A stretch of DNA of 41,632 nucleotides from Ramicandelaber brevisporus (GCA_025201865.1 MU602809.1:5863-47494); one strand, 5' to 3'. Positions 1-10,273 are shown, counted from the stretch's first letter. Notes: generated by a model not told the origin, from the sequence alone. A program made the numbers and translations.

Positions 1-152
1 CAGCAAAGTCGGCCTCAAATTCTTCCCACTACCTGCTTTTGCTATCTCCAACAACAAACACGCACTCTCTCACTCGAACTCGTACGCACACTCTCGCTCG
101 TCATTGCGAACACACATACACACACACAGTCTGACTAGGAAAGAACACAGCT
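1..152 (+). other. 5' flank/leader of the cytochrome b5 reductase gene
   Basis: This stretch is rich in C, A and T, with CA and CT runs, like the sense-strand leaders of other genes in the window. It ends in a plausible branch-point and acceptor sequence (CTGAC followed by ACACAG, AG at 149-150) directly before the ATG at 153. An upstream exon outside the window is therefore possible. No coding exon with a hydrophobic segment is visible here. Confidence 0.4.
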
Positions 153-929
153 ATGGATCCATCTGCTTTCGTCAAGTTCAAGCTCATCAAGAAGGAGAAG
201 ATCAACTACAACACTGCTCTCTTCCGCTTTGCTCTGCCCGACGAGAAGGCCACGCTCGGCTTGCCTGTCGCCTCATGCATTCTTATCCGCTTCGTCACTG
301 CAGAGGGCAAGACTGTCATCCGCCCGTACACTCCAACTTCTGATGAGACCGCCATTGGCTACTTTGACCTCGTTGTCAAGACGTACGAAAACGGCACTGC
401 ATCCAAGCACATTCACTCACTCGAGGTTGGCGACGAGCTGGAAGTCAAGGGGCCAATCCAGAAGCTGCAGTTTACTCCAAACAAGTTCAAGCACATTGGC
501 ATGGTCGCTGGCGGCACCGGCATCACTCCAATCATCCAGGTCTTCCGCAAGATTCTCAGCGATCCAACCGACTCCACCAAGCTGTCGCTCATCTTTGCCA
601 ACAACACCGAGGAGGATATCTTCCTGAAGGAGATCATCGACGCCTTTGTGACCGCCCATCCAGACCGCGTCAAGGTACACTACAAGGTTGCCAAGCCAAC
701 TAACCTGCCAGTGGCATGGACCGGCGGCGTTGGCTTCGTGACCAAGGAGGATCTTGTGGAGCATCTGCCAGCTGCCAGCGAGGGCAACGATATTGTCATT
801 GGTGTCTGCGGCCCACCAGGCATGATGGCCGTCATTTCAGGTGACAAGCTGCCAGACAAGTCGCAGGGTCCGCTTGATGGCTACCTCAAGGAGCTCGGCT
901 ACACTAGCGAGAATGTCTTCAAGTTCTAA
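153..929 (+). CDS. NADH-cytochrome b5 reductase, no visible membrane anchor
   Basis: 258 residues. This flavoenzyme passes electrons from NADH through FAD to cytochrome b5, feeding sterol and fatty-acid desaturation or methaemoprotein reduction. Seen in the sequence: the FAD-binding RPYTPTS at residues 57-63, a GTASKHIHSL segment at 81-90 that matches the second flavin motif, the NADH-binding GGTGITP at 120-126 and CGPPGMM at 209-215, and the family-typical C-terminal aromatic end (VFKF). The protein begins where the mature catalytic domain begins in relatives (an [L]DP-x-x-F start) and has no N-terminal hydrophobic helix. Most fungal Cbr1/Mcr1 proteins have one. Either the enzyme is soluble or an anchor exon lies upstream beyond an acceptor at 150. 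The next gene, EMC1, is in the same orientation 281 bp downstream. The family call is firm; the choice between Cbr1 and Mcr1 is open. Confidence 0.93.
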   Translation: MDPSAFVKFKLIKKEKINYNTALFRFALPDEKATLGLPVASCILIRFVTAEGKTVIRPYTPTSDETAIGYFDLVVKTYENGTASKHIHSLEVGDELEVKGPIQKLQFTPNKFKHIGMVAGGTGITPIIQVFRKILSDPTDSTKLSLIFANNTEEDIFLKEIIDAFVTAHPDRVKVHYKVAKPTNLPVAWTGGVGFVTKEDLVEHLPAASEGNDIVIGVCGPPGMMAVISGDKLPDKSQGPLDGYLKELGYTSENVFKF

Positions 930-1210
930 GTGATATTTTCTTTAACAAAACATTCAGAGCAAACTGCTTTTAATCAAAAGCAACTAACGACTAATTCGTA
1001 TGGTAACTATCCAACTTTGAGATGAATGAGGCATGATTATAGTTGATACCTTTTTGTCTTGGTTATTGTATCTTCAAATGTGCTGATTTTGGTGGATGAT
1101 GCTGACAGAACTCGGGAGTGCCGCGTCTCTGGATAAAGTTGATCTCCCTCCTTCGTAACGTGTCCTCTTTTCGTAGAAAATAATTCACTCTCTTTTGTTC
1201 CTCACCTCCA

Positions 1211-4200
1211 ATGCGCGTTTCGGTTGCAGCGATCGCACGGTTCGCCGTCGTCGCCACCACAGCGGCGGTTGTAAACGCTCTCCACGCCGATGAAGTCGGT
1301 CTGAAAGAGTGGCAGGTTGAGCAGATTGGCTATCCACTCTCTGTCATTCCGGCAGCTTTCAACTCTACTGCCGAGTTCCTTGTTGTCAAGACTGATCGCG
1401 ACGTTGTTGCTGCCCTTTCACCAGCCACTGGCGAAACTGTCTGGCGCCATGTGCCTGCGCCAGGCGAAAAGGTTATTCAGACCATAGTGAAACGCAACCG
1501 GGTGTATGTGACATCGACAGACTATTTGGGAAATGCATGGTTGCGTGTGCGCAGCCTGGCCGATGGCAAGCATGAGGTGGAACAGTCCATCTCTGCACCA
1601 TCATCTTTGAGTGCTGGTGAGATTGTGAGACCAGCTGTGGATGTATTGGCCAATGGTGATGCGATTCTGGCATTCCACAACCAGGTTGTTGCAGTAAAAG
1701 CAGGAAATGGCGAGCCGAAGTGGATTGCTTCTGACTCGGATATCAATTTGAATGTTACTGCTCATGCCGTGCGCGTTCATGGCGAGCAGGCTTACATTCT
1801 CGGTTGGAACCAGGCTGGCGCTGCCATCCGCGTTGTTGATGCTGCCTCCGGTGCTGTCAAAACCGATCTCTCTCAAGATTATACCGAAGAAACTCGTCCA
1901 CGCCTCGCAGTTGCCAGCAAGAATGCTCCATTGTTGGCTTGGCTTACTTTGGACGGCCAGTCGCTGTGTGGTGTTCGTGCTGATAGCCGTGACTCTCTCG
2001 GATGCACTCCAGTTGGTAGCATTATTGGCGTTGGCAAAGATTCTGACGAGTATGGTGTCCACATTGCTGAGCTTTCGGCTGATACTAAGGATGCATTCAC
2101 CATGTACATTGGATCTGGTCAGCAGGTTGTAGTTCATGCTGGCACTTCTGCAAATGGGTCTGTTCAGTTTACTCGCACTCTCGGACCGCTGGTTTATGGC
2201 AGTGTTGTTTCAAACAGTGTTTTGTACGGAAGTGGCAAGCTAGTTGCTGCCCACACCACCTATTCTGACAAGAATCGCCGTGTTGCTGGTGCTGGCTCAC
2301 TGCGCCTGGTTGATCTGCATGATGCTTCGGTTATCCGCGAGCGTGCCATGAGCGACATTGTTGCTCATGCTGATGCTGCCATTGTGGCTTTACATCAGGT
2401 TGCACTCTCTGGCAACAAGATTGCACTCTTGGCAGTTGTGTCTAGCGGTGAAGTGACACTGATTGACGTTGTTACCTTGAAACCACTATGGACTCGCAGT
2501 GAAGTTCTGTCTCATGCTGCCGATATGCAATTTGTGGACGTTCCAGCAGACTCCAGCCTGAGCCAGGACTCTGATGAGCTGAATGAGAGCCCCGTTGTCA
2601 GCGCTCAGTCCAACATGGTGTCTCGCTATATCCGCCGCTGGTACAGCCAGATTGGCCGCGCGATTGGATCCATTGGCCACGTTCACACTCTGCTCTCGTT
2701 TGGTTCTGACCAGTCCGCCGCTGCTCAGGCTCGCGTTGGTCTGCATAAGTTGATGGTGTTTGGCACCTCTCATGGCAATGTCGCAGCTCTGGATTCGGTC
2801 TCCCGTAAGGTGGTTTGGGTGCGTTCGTTTGGTATGCACAGCAAGGTTGCCAACGTCTTTGTTGTCCGCCAAGCTGCAGTGCGTCTGCCACCATTGGTTG
2901 TTGCCGTGATCAAGAACCGTGGCACAACTACTGTTGTTCGCTTCAATGCCTTCACCGGCGAGAACGATGGCGAGCAGATTGAGCTGCCATTCCCAGCCGC
3001 TCGCGCTGTCCGTTTGCCCGTTGAAGACGCTGCTGAGCGCACTCATGTTGTTGGTGTTTTGGCTCCTGACAACCTGATGCATGTGTATCCACGCACCGCC
3101 TCCACCTCTGCCGCTGTGGCCCGTATTTTGCCAAAGCTTTTCACAACATCCGGCCTTGAGCAGCATTCGAACCGTATCCGTGGCTTGGCTCCATCAGCCG
3201 GCGGCTCGTTCAACACCCAAGGCTCCGATTACATCCATCTCCTTGAGCCATCGTGGACCATTGCGCTCTCGGAGGGTGAGTCGATCATTGACGTTGCCAA
3301 GCGTCCAAGTCACGAGCATGTTGCATCGCTCGGATCTGTGCTGGCCGACCGCTCCGTCTTGTACAAGTACTTGAACCCACATGCCCAGGCGTTCCTCACC
3401 TTCCAGCCTGAATCGAGCGGCTCCTCCTCTGCTGCCGGCAAGGTTGGCAAGCTGACTGCCTACGTGGTTGACGTTGTCTCTGGCAATATTCTTCACAGCG
3501 TCGTCCACGACAGTGTTCTCCTCTCCGACGTTCATCCAGCCCGCATCACTCAGGCTGAGAACTGGGCAATCTACACTTACTGGAACAACGACGATGGCAC
3601 CGACGTCCCTGAAGACAAGCAGCACACGGCCGCCGCCGCTGCACTGGGTGCCAAGGGTAACCGCGTTGCCGTTCTCGAAATGTTTGAGAGCTCTCAGAAG
3701 GACACCAAGACTGTGCCAGGAGGCTCCGCGGTCTCGTCATTCACTGGCAATGTTCCATACGTACTGAGCAACGCCTTCGTCAACGCCGATGCCGTCCATG
3801 CCATTGGCGTCTCTACCACAGGATCTGGAATCACTCTCCGCGACATTGTCATGGCAAACAGCATCCATCGCCGCGTGTTTGCCGTCCCAAAGCGTGTGAT
3901 TGACGCTCGTCGTACTCCTGCCTCTGGCCGTCCAGCTGCCGAACTCAAGGAGCTGGCTTCGTACAAGGAAGAGGAAACGCTCCAGTATGAGCCATTCATC
4001 CCCGACAATCCTCGTACTTCTTTGAGTCACGGTCGCCAAGTTGCTGGTGTCCGCAGCATTGCATCGGCGCCAACCATGCTGGAGTCGACTAGCTTTGTGG
4101 CTGGTTATGGCTTGGATGTGTTTGTGTCGAGAATGCAACCAATTGGCACGTTTGACATGCTGGGCGAGGCGTTCAGCAAGGCCAACCTGTTGCTGACAAT

Positions 4201-4276
4201 GATTGCCTTGATTGTTGGCATTGTGGTTGCCACTCCATTGGTTAAGCGCCGTGCCCTGAGACGTTCATGGGCTTAA
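1211..4276 (+). CDS. EMC1: ER membrane protein complex subunit 1 (EMC1)
   Basis: 1021 residues, a usual length for the family. EMC1 is the large lumenal subunit of the EMC, the insertase that places tail-anchored and multi-pass proteins in the ER membrane. Seen: a signal peptide at about residues 1-23 (hydrophobic, ending VNA), then the family-typical start DEVGLKEW, a beta-propeller region with a PQQ-like SPATGETVWRH motif near residue 70, and the conserved C-terminal DUF1620 region (EPFIPDNPRT, APTMLEST, GYGLDVFVSRMQP, GTFDML). A single transmembrane helix lies at about 992-1010, followed by a short basic cytosolic tail. The ATG at 1211 is the one that gives the signal peptide. The coding region is uninterrupted. 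It converges on OST48, leaving 144 bp between the stop codons. An AATAAA at 4403-4408 could serve as its polyadenylation signal. Confidence 0.95.
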   Translation: MRVSVAAIARFAVVATTAAVVNALHADEVGLKEWQVEQIGYPLSVIPAAFNSTAEFLVVKTDRDVVAALSPATGETVWRHVPAPGEKVIQTIVKRNRVYVTSTDYLGNAWLRVRSLADGKHEVEQSISAPSSLSAGEIVRPAVDVLANGDAILAFHNQVVAVKAGNGEPKWIASDSDINLNVTAHAVRVHGEQAYILGWNQAGAAIRVVDAASGAVKTDLSQDYTEETRPRLAVASKNAPLLAWLTLDGQSLCGVRADSRDSLGCTPVGSIIGVGKDSDEYGVHIAELSADTKDAFTMYIGSGQQVVVHAGTSANGSVQFTRTLGPLVYGSVVSNSVLYGSGKLVAAHTTYSDKNRRVAGAGSLRLVDLHDASVIRERAMSDIVAHADAAIVALHQVALSGNKIALLAVVSSGEVTLIDVVTLKPLWTRSEVLSHAADMQFVDVPADSSLSQDSDELNESPVVSAQSNMVSRYIRRWYSQIGRAIGSIGHVHTLLSFGSDQSAAAQARVGLHKLMVFGTSHGNVAALDSVSRKVVWVRSFGMHSKVANVFVVRQAAVRLPPLVVAVIKNRGTTTVVRFNAFTGENDGEQIELPFPAARAVRLPVEDAAERTHVVGVLAPDNLMHVYPRTASTSAAVARILPKLFTTSGLEQHSNRIRGLAPSAGGSFNTQGSDYIHLLEPSWTIALSEGESIIDVAKRPSHEHVASLGSVLADRSVLYKYLNPHAQAFLTFQPESSGSSSAAGKVGKLTAYVVDVVSGNILHSVVHDSVLLSDVHPARITQAENWAIYTYWNNDDGTDVPEDKQHTAAAAALGAKGNRVAVLEMFESSQKDTKTVPGGSAVSSFTGNVPYVLSNAFVNADAVHAIGVSTTGSGITLRDIVMANSIHRRVFAVPKRVIDARRTPASGRPAAELKELASYKEEETLQYEPFIPDNPRTSLSHGRQVAGVRSIASAPTMLESTSFVAGYGLDVFVSRMQPIGTFDMLGEAFSKANLLLTMIALIVGIVVATPLVKRRALRRSWA

Positions 4277-4420
4277 TTTACTCTCTTTAGTAAAAAAAAA
4301 GCAAGCAAACAAACAAACAAACAAGATTATGTTTAATATTATTACTACTACTACTATTACTACTACTACCATTACTATTATTATAATTACTATGATGACA
4401 TTAATAAATGTGACAATTTG
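4277..4420. repeat. AT-rich convergent 3' spacer with (CAAA)n and ACT/ATT repeats
   Basis: This short spacer separates the stop codons of EMC1 and OST48. It holds a CAAA tetranucleotide run near 4300-4325 and irregular ATT/ACT trinucleotide repeats near 4335-4385. An AATAAA at 4403-4408 is the likely EMC1 poly(A) signal. Confidence 0.6.
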
Positions 4421-5944
4421 TTAATTCTTTTTAGCTTGCTTACCTTTACCGCCACGCTGTTTTGGAGTAGTAGCCTGTTTTACAGTGATCGACGACGGCT
4501 CGCGATTGAACAACCAAATCGCTGTAAACAAGACGAATCCGCCAAGCATCGACGCCGCCGAAAAGTAGTACGGATACGCCGCCGACAGGTACCGCGGATG
4601 CTCATTGTGGCGGAACGGTCTTGCTGCAATATTCTCCTTGACTTCAAAATAGCTGACTCCGTGCCTCTTATAATTGACACGCAGTGTGAACACACCATGT
4701 TTATCTGGCAGCTGGACTCCATTTGGCACCTTGTAGACGGCAGCATCACCGCCGTTCTCAAAATGACCATCGTGAACCAAAGGCGTGCGAATGTACGGAT
4801 CAAGCATGGCTACATCAAGCTGAACATCATCTGCAATGTACGGCTGCCACTTGCCATCACGCCATTCAGAGATTGCAAGACTGACATCAATCACATCTTT
4901 GACGCGATAAGTCTTCATTTCGTCTTCAACTTCATAGGCCAAATCCACACTGTTTGTGGCAACGTTCGGCTTCTTTGCATGCTTCAGAGCTGCAGTTGCC
5001 TTGAGCACACCGCGTTCCTGCAGTGTCCATGACAGCACATCTTCTACAAACAAACCGTTTGCCGATGAGTCCATATCAATCAGCTTGTCGGTAAACATCT
5101 CCACGGAGCCGGCAACAACCACGCGAGCATTATTACGGGCCTGCAGCGCGGATACCAGCATAATGTCAGATCCGGCCACCCATGGCTGAGAAGTGACTGG
5201 ATCGCGCTCCGACGTCTCTGCAGAATACGCAGTACTCGGAGCACGCAGCACAGGCGCGTACAATGGATTCGTCGCGGAAGGGTACATTTCTGACGGTGCA
5301 AAAATGTGGCCAACTCCATAGTACGTAATCTTACTGCCACCACCACCAGCTGCACGCTTGGCTGTCTTTTCTGTAACAATGTTGCGCTCTGGGTGATAAT
5401 CACTTGGCTCGGCATACTGACCAGACGAAACATAAGTGTGGAGACCGGCGTCAATGTTCTGGTTGTAGTTGAAGTGGTCGATGACATACTTGTTGCGGTC
5501 GTCAAACTCCACGCCGACTTGGGCCGCAAACTCACGAATGGAATCGGCCATGTCCGTGCCAGCTGCCAGCACGACGTTGCCACCGCTGTTGACAAACGTA
5601 AGCAGCTCTTTGCTGGCAGCTAGCTGGCCGCCGAAGGAGCGACCGCCTTTGGGGGCAAACAGCACCAAATGGTCGTAGAGGCGGCGCTCATGGTCGCTCT
5701 GGGGATCGAACAGCAGCAAAGAGGAATCGGTGGCGGAGGAGGAGGTGACGTTGTAGCCGCTCGCAGTAAGACGGTTGAAGACGGTGGAGAAGTGCTGATC
5801 CTTGGCGCTGTGGGTGGGGAAGAGGGCGAGAACGCGACAGCCTGACGCTGACCGGCAGTCTTCAGTGAATGAGGCGTTCACAATGGAGTTGCAGTTGAAG
5901 AGCAGCGCTGCAGCGACAGCAGAACCAAGCGCGATCGCTCTCAT
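4421..5944 (-). CDS. WBP1: Oligosaccharyltransferase 48-kDa subunit (OST48/WBP1)
   Basis: 507 residues. It is an essential, non-catalytic subunit of the ER oligosaccharyltransferase, which moves the dolichol-linked glycan onto asparagine in nascent proteins. Seen: a signal peptide at about 1-24, the N-terminal OST48 domain with HLVLFAPKG and a GGNVVLAAG segment, and VEFDDRNKYVIDHFNYN, which matches the family's conserved VEFDE...VIDH stretch. A single transmembrane helix lies at about 460-480, followed by a lysine-rich cytosolic tail ending KQAKKN. In Wbp1 the tail carries a KKxx retrieval signal; here only the -3 lysine matches, so the signal is imperfect. The ATG at 5944 gives a clean signal peptide. 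The sense-strand leader is CT- and CA-rich. Confidence 0.94.
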   Translation of the reverse strand: MRAIALGSAVAAALLFNCNSIVNASFTEDCRSASGCRVLALFPTHSAKDQHFSTVFNRLTASGYNVTSSSATDSSLLLFDPQSDHERRLYDHLVLFAPKGGRSFGGQLAASKELLTFVNSGGNVVLAAGTDMADSIREFAAQVGVEFDDRNKYVIDHFNYNQNIDAGLHTYVSSGQYAEPSDYHPERNIVTEKTAKRAAGGGGSKITYYGVGHIFAPSEMYPSATNPLYAPVLRAPSTAYSAETSERDPVTSQPWVAGSDIMLVSALQARNNARVVVAGSVEMFTDKLIDMDSSANGLFVEDVLSWTLQERGVLKATAALKHAKKPNVATNSVDLAYEVEDEMKTYRVKDVIDVSLAISEWRDGKWQPYIADDVQLDVAMLDPYIRTPLVHDGHFENGGDAAVYKVPNGVQLPDKHGVFTLRVNYKRHGVSYFEVKENIAARPFRHNEHPRYLSAAYPYYFSAASMLGGFVLFTAIWLFNREPSSITVKQATTPKQRGGKGKQAKKN

Positions 5945-6225
5945 TTCGAAAAAAGGAACTCTGACGTCGTTGGAGAGAGAGAGAGAGAGTGTGTGTGTGT
6001 GAGTGTGTGAGTGTGTGAGCGGGTGAGCGTGTAGAAATTATTGAAGTCAAGGAGGTAAGTTGTGGAGGTTTGAGCTACCAGTGTGTCAGTGTGCTGGCAT
6101 TATCAGTGGACGCTATTTTCACTCCGCTCCCTCACAATTGTATAATATACCTGATGAAAGAGTAGAACCAAGAAGAAAAAACCTTAAAAATGATGGAGTA
6201 AAAAAAAGAATTACAATGATTAGCT
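5945..6225 (-). other. OST48 5' leader / SNF1 3' flank
   Basis: This 281-bp stretch lies between two minus-strand genes. Next to the OST48 start it has a (GA)n run and a (GT)n run at about 5969-6030, which read as CT and CA repeats on the OST48 sense strand. The rest is AT-rich with A runs and holds no credible gene. Confidence 0.5.
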
Positions 6226-9200
6226 TTAGGAAGAAGCAGCAGCAGCTACTGATTGTACTGACTGTGGGTGAGATGATGGAGACGATGATGGCGCTGTAGC
6301 TGCAGCGGCGGCAGCGTTCGCGGCCAGAGCAGCTTGAAGTTGAGCGGGAGGAGGTGGGCCAGCCAATATGCCAATGAGTCTCATACAAATGTCAAGGAAT
6401 GGGAATACGGACACGGCTTGAGGAGTGTCTGAGTTAAGGTTCTCCTTCTCGTCAACAACCTCGCCAGCAGCGCCGCCATCGTCATCACTACTATCCACAG
6501 CCATCGGCTCACTATCACCACCGCCACCTTCTGCAAGAGTAGGAGGAGACTGCTGCAATGACTGGGGTGTATTGGATGACGATGATGAGGATTGCTTCTT
6601 TGAGGATTTATCCAACTCGCTCTTTTGAGAAGGATCCATCGGCATAACTTGTCTGAAATCCACTACGTGAACTTGAGTGTTCTCCAGAACAAATAATCTA
6701 ATGTCAAATTTCACGGTTGCACCGCTTCCAGCCACAGGTGCTCTGCATCTAGCATGATACACATCAAATGTTTTCCACTGGACTCCCAGCTGCCTCAATG
6801 TCTTGTAGATATCAACCATTATGCTGTTTGCAGATGCCTTTGATCTGATTCCAATGTGCCATCTGATTCGTCTCTTTTGCAAGAATTGACGCTGTAAATA
6901 CTCGGCTTGCTGGACATGAATGAGAGATTGCTTCTGAATGTCTGCGAGGGACTGGAGATGGTTGGCCAGCTGGATGTCATCATTTGAGCCCAACTGTAGC
7001 TTCTGATCTCTGAGACGCTCTTGCTTGCGCACCTGGAGTGCAGCCTCAACTTCTGGCTTAGAGAGCGGTCGGCTGACAGGTGTTCCGTGGAATTGAATAA
7101 ACTGTGAATATCTATTCAAGTACAGTTGGTATTCTGCATCGGAGATTGATGGAACCGAGACTGTGTCAACAATCACCTCGTTTGGATCGACTTCGCTAGT
7201 TGGCGAGCTGCTGTCCAATGTTGTAGTATCCAGTGCAGATACCAAGGTTGGCAGCATCGACGATGACGTTGAAGACGATGATTCATGACTGAATACAGAC
7301 TGATGGCTATTGTCAGCAGTGGGCGATGTTGGAGACACTGGCTGATGAAGAGAGGCAAACACTGGTGAATGCTGGTGCTCAGTCATTGACGGCAGCGGCG
7401 ATGAAGGCGAAACTCCAGATCCAATAGCAGTAGCCACAACGTGAGAAGCTGATAATATGCTACGCTCAGGAATACGCTTCAGTAGAGGACGCTCAACTGG
7501 TCTGGCACTCGTTGTAGCCACTATAACTGGACTTGGCTGTTGATTGGGCTGGTGCTGGCTTTCACCTTGGTGCGATGCATGTTTGCGAGTGGCTGGAGGA
7601 GAGTGCTCAAGAGACGATGCACAAAACATTGGAGGTGCGCCGAGTGGAGAGCGAGGTGGGTGAGAAGCAGAGTCGGCTGTACGAGGTGGCTCAGTCGATG
7701 CACCCATGAACCGAGGGAATGGCGACGGTGATTGATCTCCGGCTGTGCCACTACTGTTGTTGTCATCATGAGACCCCGACGATGTATTGCCAAACAAATG
7801 GCTGTATCCGTAAATGAGATCAGGCAACGCTGCTGCGAGGATATCTGGCGTTCCAGCTAATGGCAGCTGCATCTGAATACTGGGCAATGTGTTTGTTGGC
7901 TGAGATGATGGCAGTGATGGTGGCTCTGAATTGTGCTGAGTGTCTGCAACGGTGGCCGAGACTGTGCTGTGAAGAGTGGTTCCCAGTGGCACAAACGGAG
8001 CGCGCACTGTTCTTGGAATAATCTGGTCAGAGGGTGGCACAAGTGGATTGTTCGGAATGATTGGTGCGCTCTGGAATTGCTGGTGCCGCGAGCCACCGCT
8101 GCTGGATGAGCTCGCTACGGCACCACTGTCTGGCTGGTCCTGCTGCTGTTGGCGAAGTGCTGCGGCCAGGTTTGACTTCGGTGGCAGACTTGATCCAAGG
8201 ATACGAATCGACGAAGTGTTTGAAGCGCTAATCAGCATGTCAACTCCATGTGGAGGAATTGTGCAAAGCTCATCTTCTGGAAGCAATCCACCAACTCCGC
8301 CGCCAAAGCCAGAGACTGCGCGTGGCTGATACGATGCCGCACTGGGCAATTCATACAACTGGATTGGTCGACCAGACCCTTGATATGCCCCCTCGTACAC
8401 CGTAAATGGCGCTGCCTTGGACAGATAATTCTGGAAACCTTGAGTGGGCAGCACTGCCTTGGGAACAGTGACTGGCTTCGACACTGGATTCAGCTGGCTT
8501 GGACGCTGGCCAGTCAATGCGGCAGAGACTTGAGCAACGGTTCCGCGATTGGCGGCGTTGCGATGGCCACTCAGTGCGGATAAGTGGCCGCGACGACTGG
8601 CCTTGTCACGGTCCATGAGCATGAAATAAGCCACTCGAATCTGGTTTGCAGTGAAGCGAGGTTTCTGAACAGTTTGCAATGGCGCTGGAGTAGGAGTCGC
8701 TGATGTCTGTTGACTAGGCGAGCCTGGCTGGGCAGCAATGATTGATACTGGAGACTCTGCGGTGTCATTTGGATTTGGAATCATAGTGAGTGGTGTTGTT
8801 TGGGTTCTCTTTGCGTACAAGGTGGCCGATGACATCACTCCTCCACCACTGTTGTTGTTGTTAGAGTGATCTAATAAGGCATTAATCACATCGGGAGTTC
8901 CACCACGAACGCTGCTAATTCCGCTTCCAACTCCAACTGGTAATTTAGGAGTAGTGAATCCACTGTTTGATGTGCTATTAGTCGAAGTAGTAGCGAATCC
9001 ACCAAACGATCTTCTGCCATGGGGACCACCATCGCCCTCGCCAACTTCCCACAAATATTCCATTATTTTGGCACGTGGAACTTTAGTCTTTCTTTGGATA
9101 TCTACAACAATCAAGTCATCAATTGGCTCACCTCCATTCTCATAAGTGCTGCGATCATTCTGTGTCAAATAAGCTGGCAAATCTTCGTTAAACCATGGAT

Positions 9201-10197
9201 CTGATTTGATTTGTGCAATTGTATAGCGCTCCAGTGGATTAACCTTTAAGATTCGACTCAGTAAATTGCGTACCTGATCAGACACATTCTGAGGCTCTGC
9301 ATAGTTTCCTTGGTTAATCTTTCTAAACAGTTCTGGAATGTTCTCATCTTCAAATGGTAGTCTGCCACATAGCAATACGTACAATATAATTCCACAGCTC
9401 CACACATCAACCTCTGGACCGGCATATAATCTTCCCGATACAACTTCGGGTGCTGCATAATTGGGCGAGCCGCAGCTAGTTCTCAAGAACTCACCATCTG
9501 AAATCAAATTTGCCAATCCAAAATCTGCAATCTTAACATTCATTGCTGAGTCCAACAGCAAGTTCTCAGGCTTCAAATCGCGATGGACAATTTTGCGCTG
9601 ATGGCAATAGTCTACCGCTGACACAATCTGTTGGAAATATTTGCGGGCTTCTGGCTCTGGCAATCTTCCACGCTTCACAATATAATTGAACAACTCGCCA
9701 TGGCCTTGCTCCATCACTAATATGATGTCTGCCGGTGTTGTGATGATCTCGTATAGCTTGATGATGTGGGGATGACGTAGCAGTCGCAAGTACTGAATCT
9801 CGCGGCGCACACGACCGACCATTTCACTCTTGGTAACACGTGAACGGTTGATGAATTTGAGCGCAACCATGCATCCAGTCAAGTCGTGCCGAGCAAGCTT
9901 GACCTTGCCGAAGCTACCAGTCCCGAGCGTACGCACAATTGTGTACCCGCCGATTGATTGTGGCTGCTGCTGTTGATGCTGCTGTTGTTGATGGTGGTGT
10001 CTTGAGGAAGACGACGAAGAGGCGGATGGCGAGGGCATCACTGACGGACTGCCTCCGCCACCTCCCGGCCCAGTCGGCGCTGGTGACTGAAGATGCTGTG
10101 CGGCAGCAGCGGCAGCACCACCAACAGTGGCAGTTGTGCTCGCCAGCTGTTGCGACGGCAGTGGCTGTTGTGGCTGTTGTTGTTGTTGTTGCTGCAT
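6226..10197 (-). CDS. SNF1: AMPK-alpha / SNF1-type serine-threonine kinase with long Q/S-rich linker
   Basis: 1323 residues from the first in-frame ATG at 10197. Catalytic subunit of the SNF1/AMPK energy-sensing complex, active when glucose or ATP is low. Residues 2-80 are low-complexity, with Q runs and an HHHQQQQHQQQQ stretch. The kinase domain covers about 85-337: glycine loop GTGSFGKV 92-99, Lys114, Glu133, HRDLKPEN 205-212, DFG 225-227, and activation loop LRTSCGSPNYAAPE with the phospho-acceptor threonine at 240. A UBA-like autoinhibitory segment (IDDLIVVDIQRKTKVP) follows near 360-390. After a linker of about 700 residues rich in S, P, Q and T comes the AMPK-alpha C-terminal domain (RIRWHIGIRSKAS, VDFRQV) at about 1105-1215 and a last conserved piece (PFLDICMRLIG) near 1270. 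Yeast Snf1 is about 630 residues; the excess is in the linker. No ATG occurs in frame upstream, although the frame stays open to 10632. Confidence 0.93.
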   Translation of the reverse strand: MQQQQQQQPQQPLPSQQLASTTATVGGAAAAAAQHLQSPAPTGPGGGGGSPSVMPSPSASSSSSSRHHHQQQQHQQQQPQSIGGYTIVRTLGTGSFGKVKLARHDLTGCMVALKFINRSRVTKSEMVGRVRREIQYLRLLRHPHIIKLYEIITTPADIILVMEQGHGELFNYIVKRGRLPEPEARKYFQQIVSAVDYCHQRKIVHRDLKPENLLLDSAMNVKIADFGLANLISDGEFLRTSCGSPNYAAPEVVSGRLYAGPEVDVWSCGIILYVLLCGRLPFEDENIPELFRKINQGNYAEPQNVSDQVRNLLSRILKVNPLERYTIAQIKSDPWFNEDLPAYLTQNDRSTYENGGEPIDDLIVVDIQRKTKVPRAKIMEYLWEVGEGDGGPHGRRSFGGFATTSTNSTSNSGFTTPKLPVGVGSGISSVRGGTPDVINALLDHSNNNNSGGGVMSSATLYAKRTQTTPLTMIPNPNDTAESPVSIIAAQPGSPSQQTSATPTPAPLQTVQKPRFTANQIRVAYFMLMDRDKASRRGHLSALSGHRNAANRGTVAQVSAALTGQRPSQLNPVSKPVTVPKAVLPTQGFQNYLSKAAPFTVYEGAYQGSGRPIQLYELPSAASYQPRAVSGFGGGVGGLLPEDELCTIPPHGVDMLISASNTSSIRILGSSLPPKSNLAAALRQQQQDQPDSGAVASSSSSGGSRHQQFQSAPIIPNNPLVPPSDQIIPRTVRAPFVPLGTTLHSTVSATVADTQHNSEPPSLPSSQPTNTLPSIQMQLPLAGTPDILAAALPDLIYGYSHLFGNTSSGSHDDNNSSGTAGDQSPSPFPRFMGASTEPPRTADSASHPPRSPLGAPPMFCASSLEHSPPATRKHASHQGESQHQPNQQPSPVIVATTSARPVERPLLKRIPERSILSASHVVATAIGSGVSPSSPLPSMTEHQHSPVFASLHQPVSPTSPTADNSHQSVFSHESSSSTSSSMLPTLVSALDTTTLDSSSPTSEVDPNEVIVDTVSVPSISDAEYQLYLNRYSQFIQFHGTPVSRPLSKPEVEAALQVRKQERLRDQKLQLGSNDDIQLANHLQSLADIQKQSLIHVQQAEYLQRQFLQKRRIRWHIGIRSKASANSIMVDIYKTLRQLGVQWKTFDVYHARCRAPVAGSGATVKFDIRLFVLENTQVHVVDFRQVMPMDPSQKSELDKSSKKQSSSSSSNTPQSLQQSPPTLAEGGGGDSEPMAVDSSDDDGGAAGEVVDEKENLNSDTPQAVSVFPFLDICMRLIGILAGPPPPAQLQAALAANAAAAAATAPSSSPSSHPQSVQSVAAAASS

Positions 10198-10273
10198 TTG
10201 AGCTGCTCCAAAAAGCTGATGAGGTGTTGTGTTGAAGATGTGTTTGCGATGCAGCTCACAAGAAGAAAAAAGG

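Noticed and set aside
2486-3166. Long antisense open frames inside EMC1, and likewise 13287-14177 inside MCM2
   Set aside because: They mirror the codon bias of the sense genes, which are clear family members; no independent features seen.
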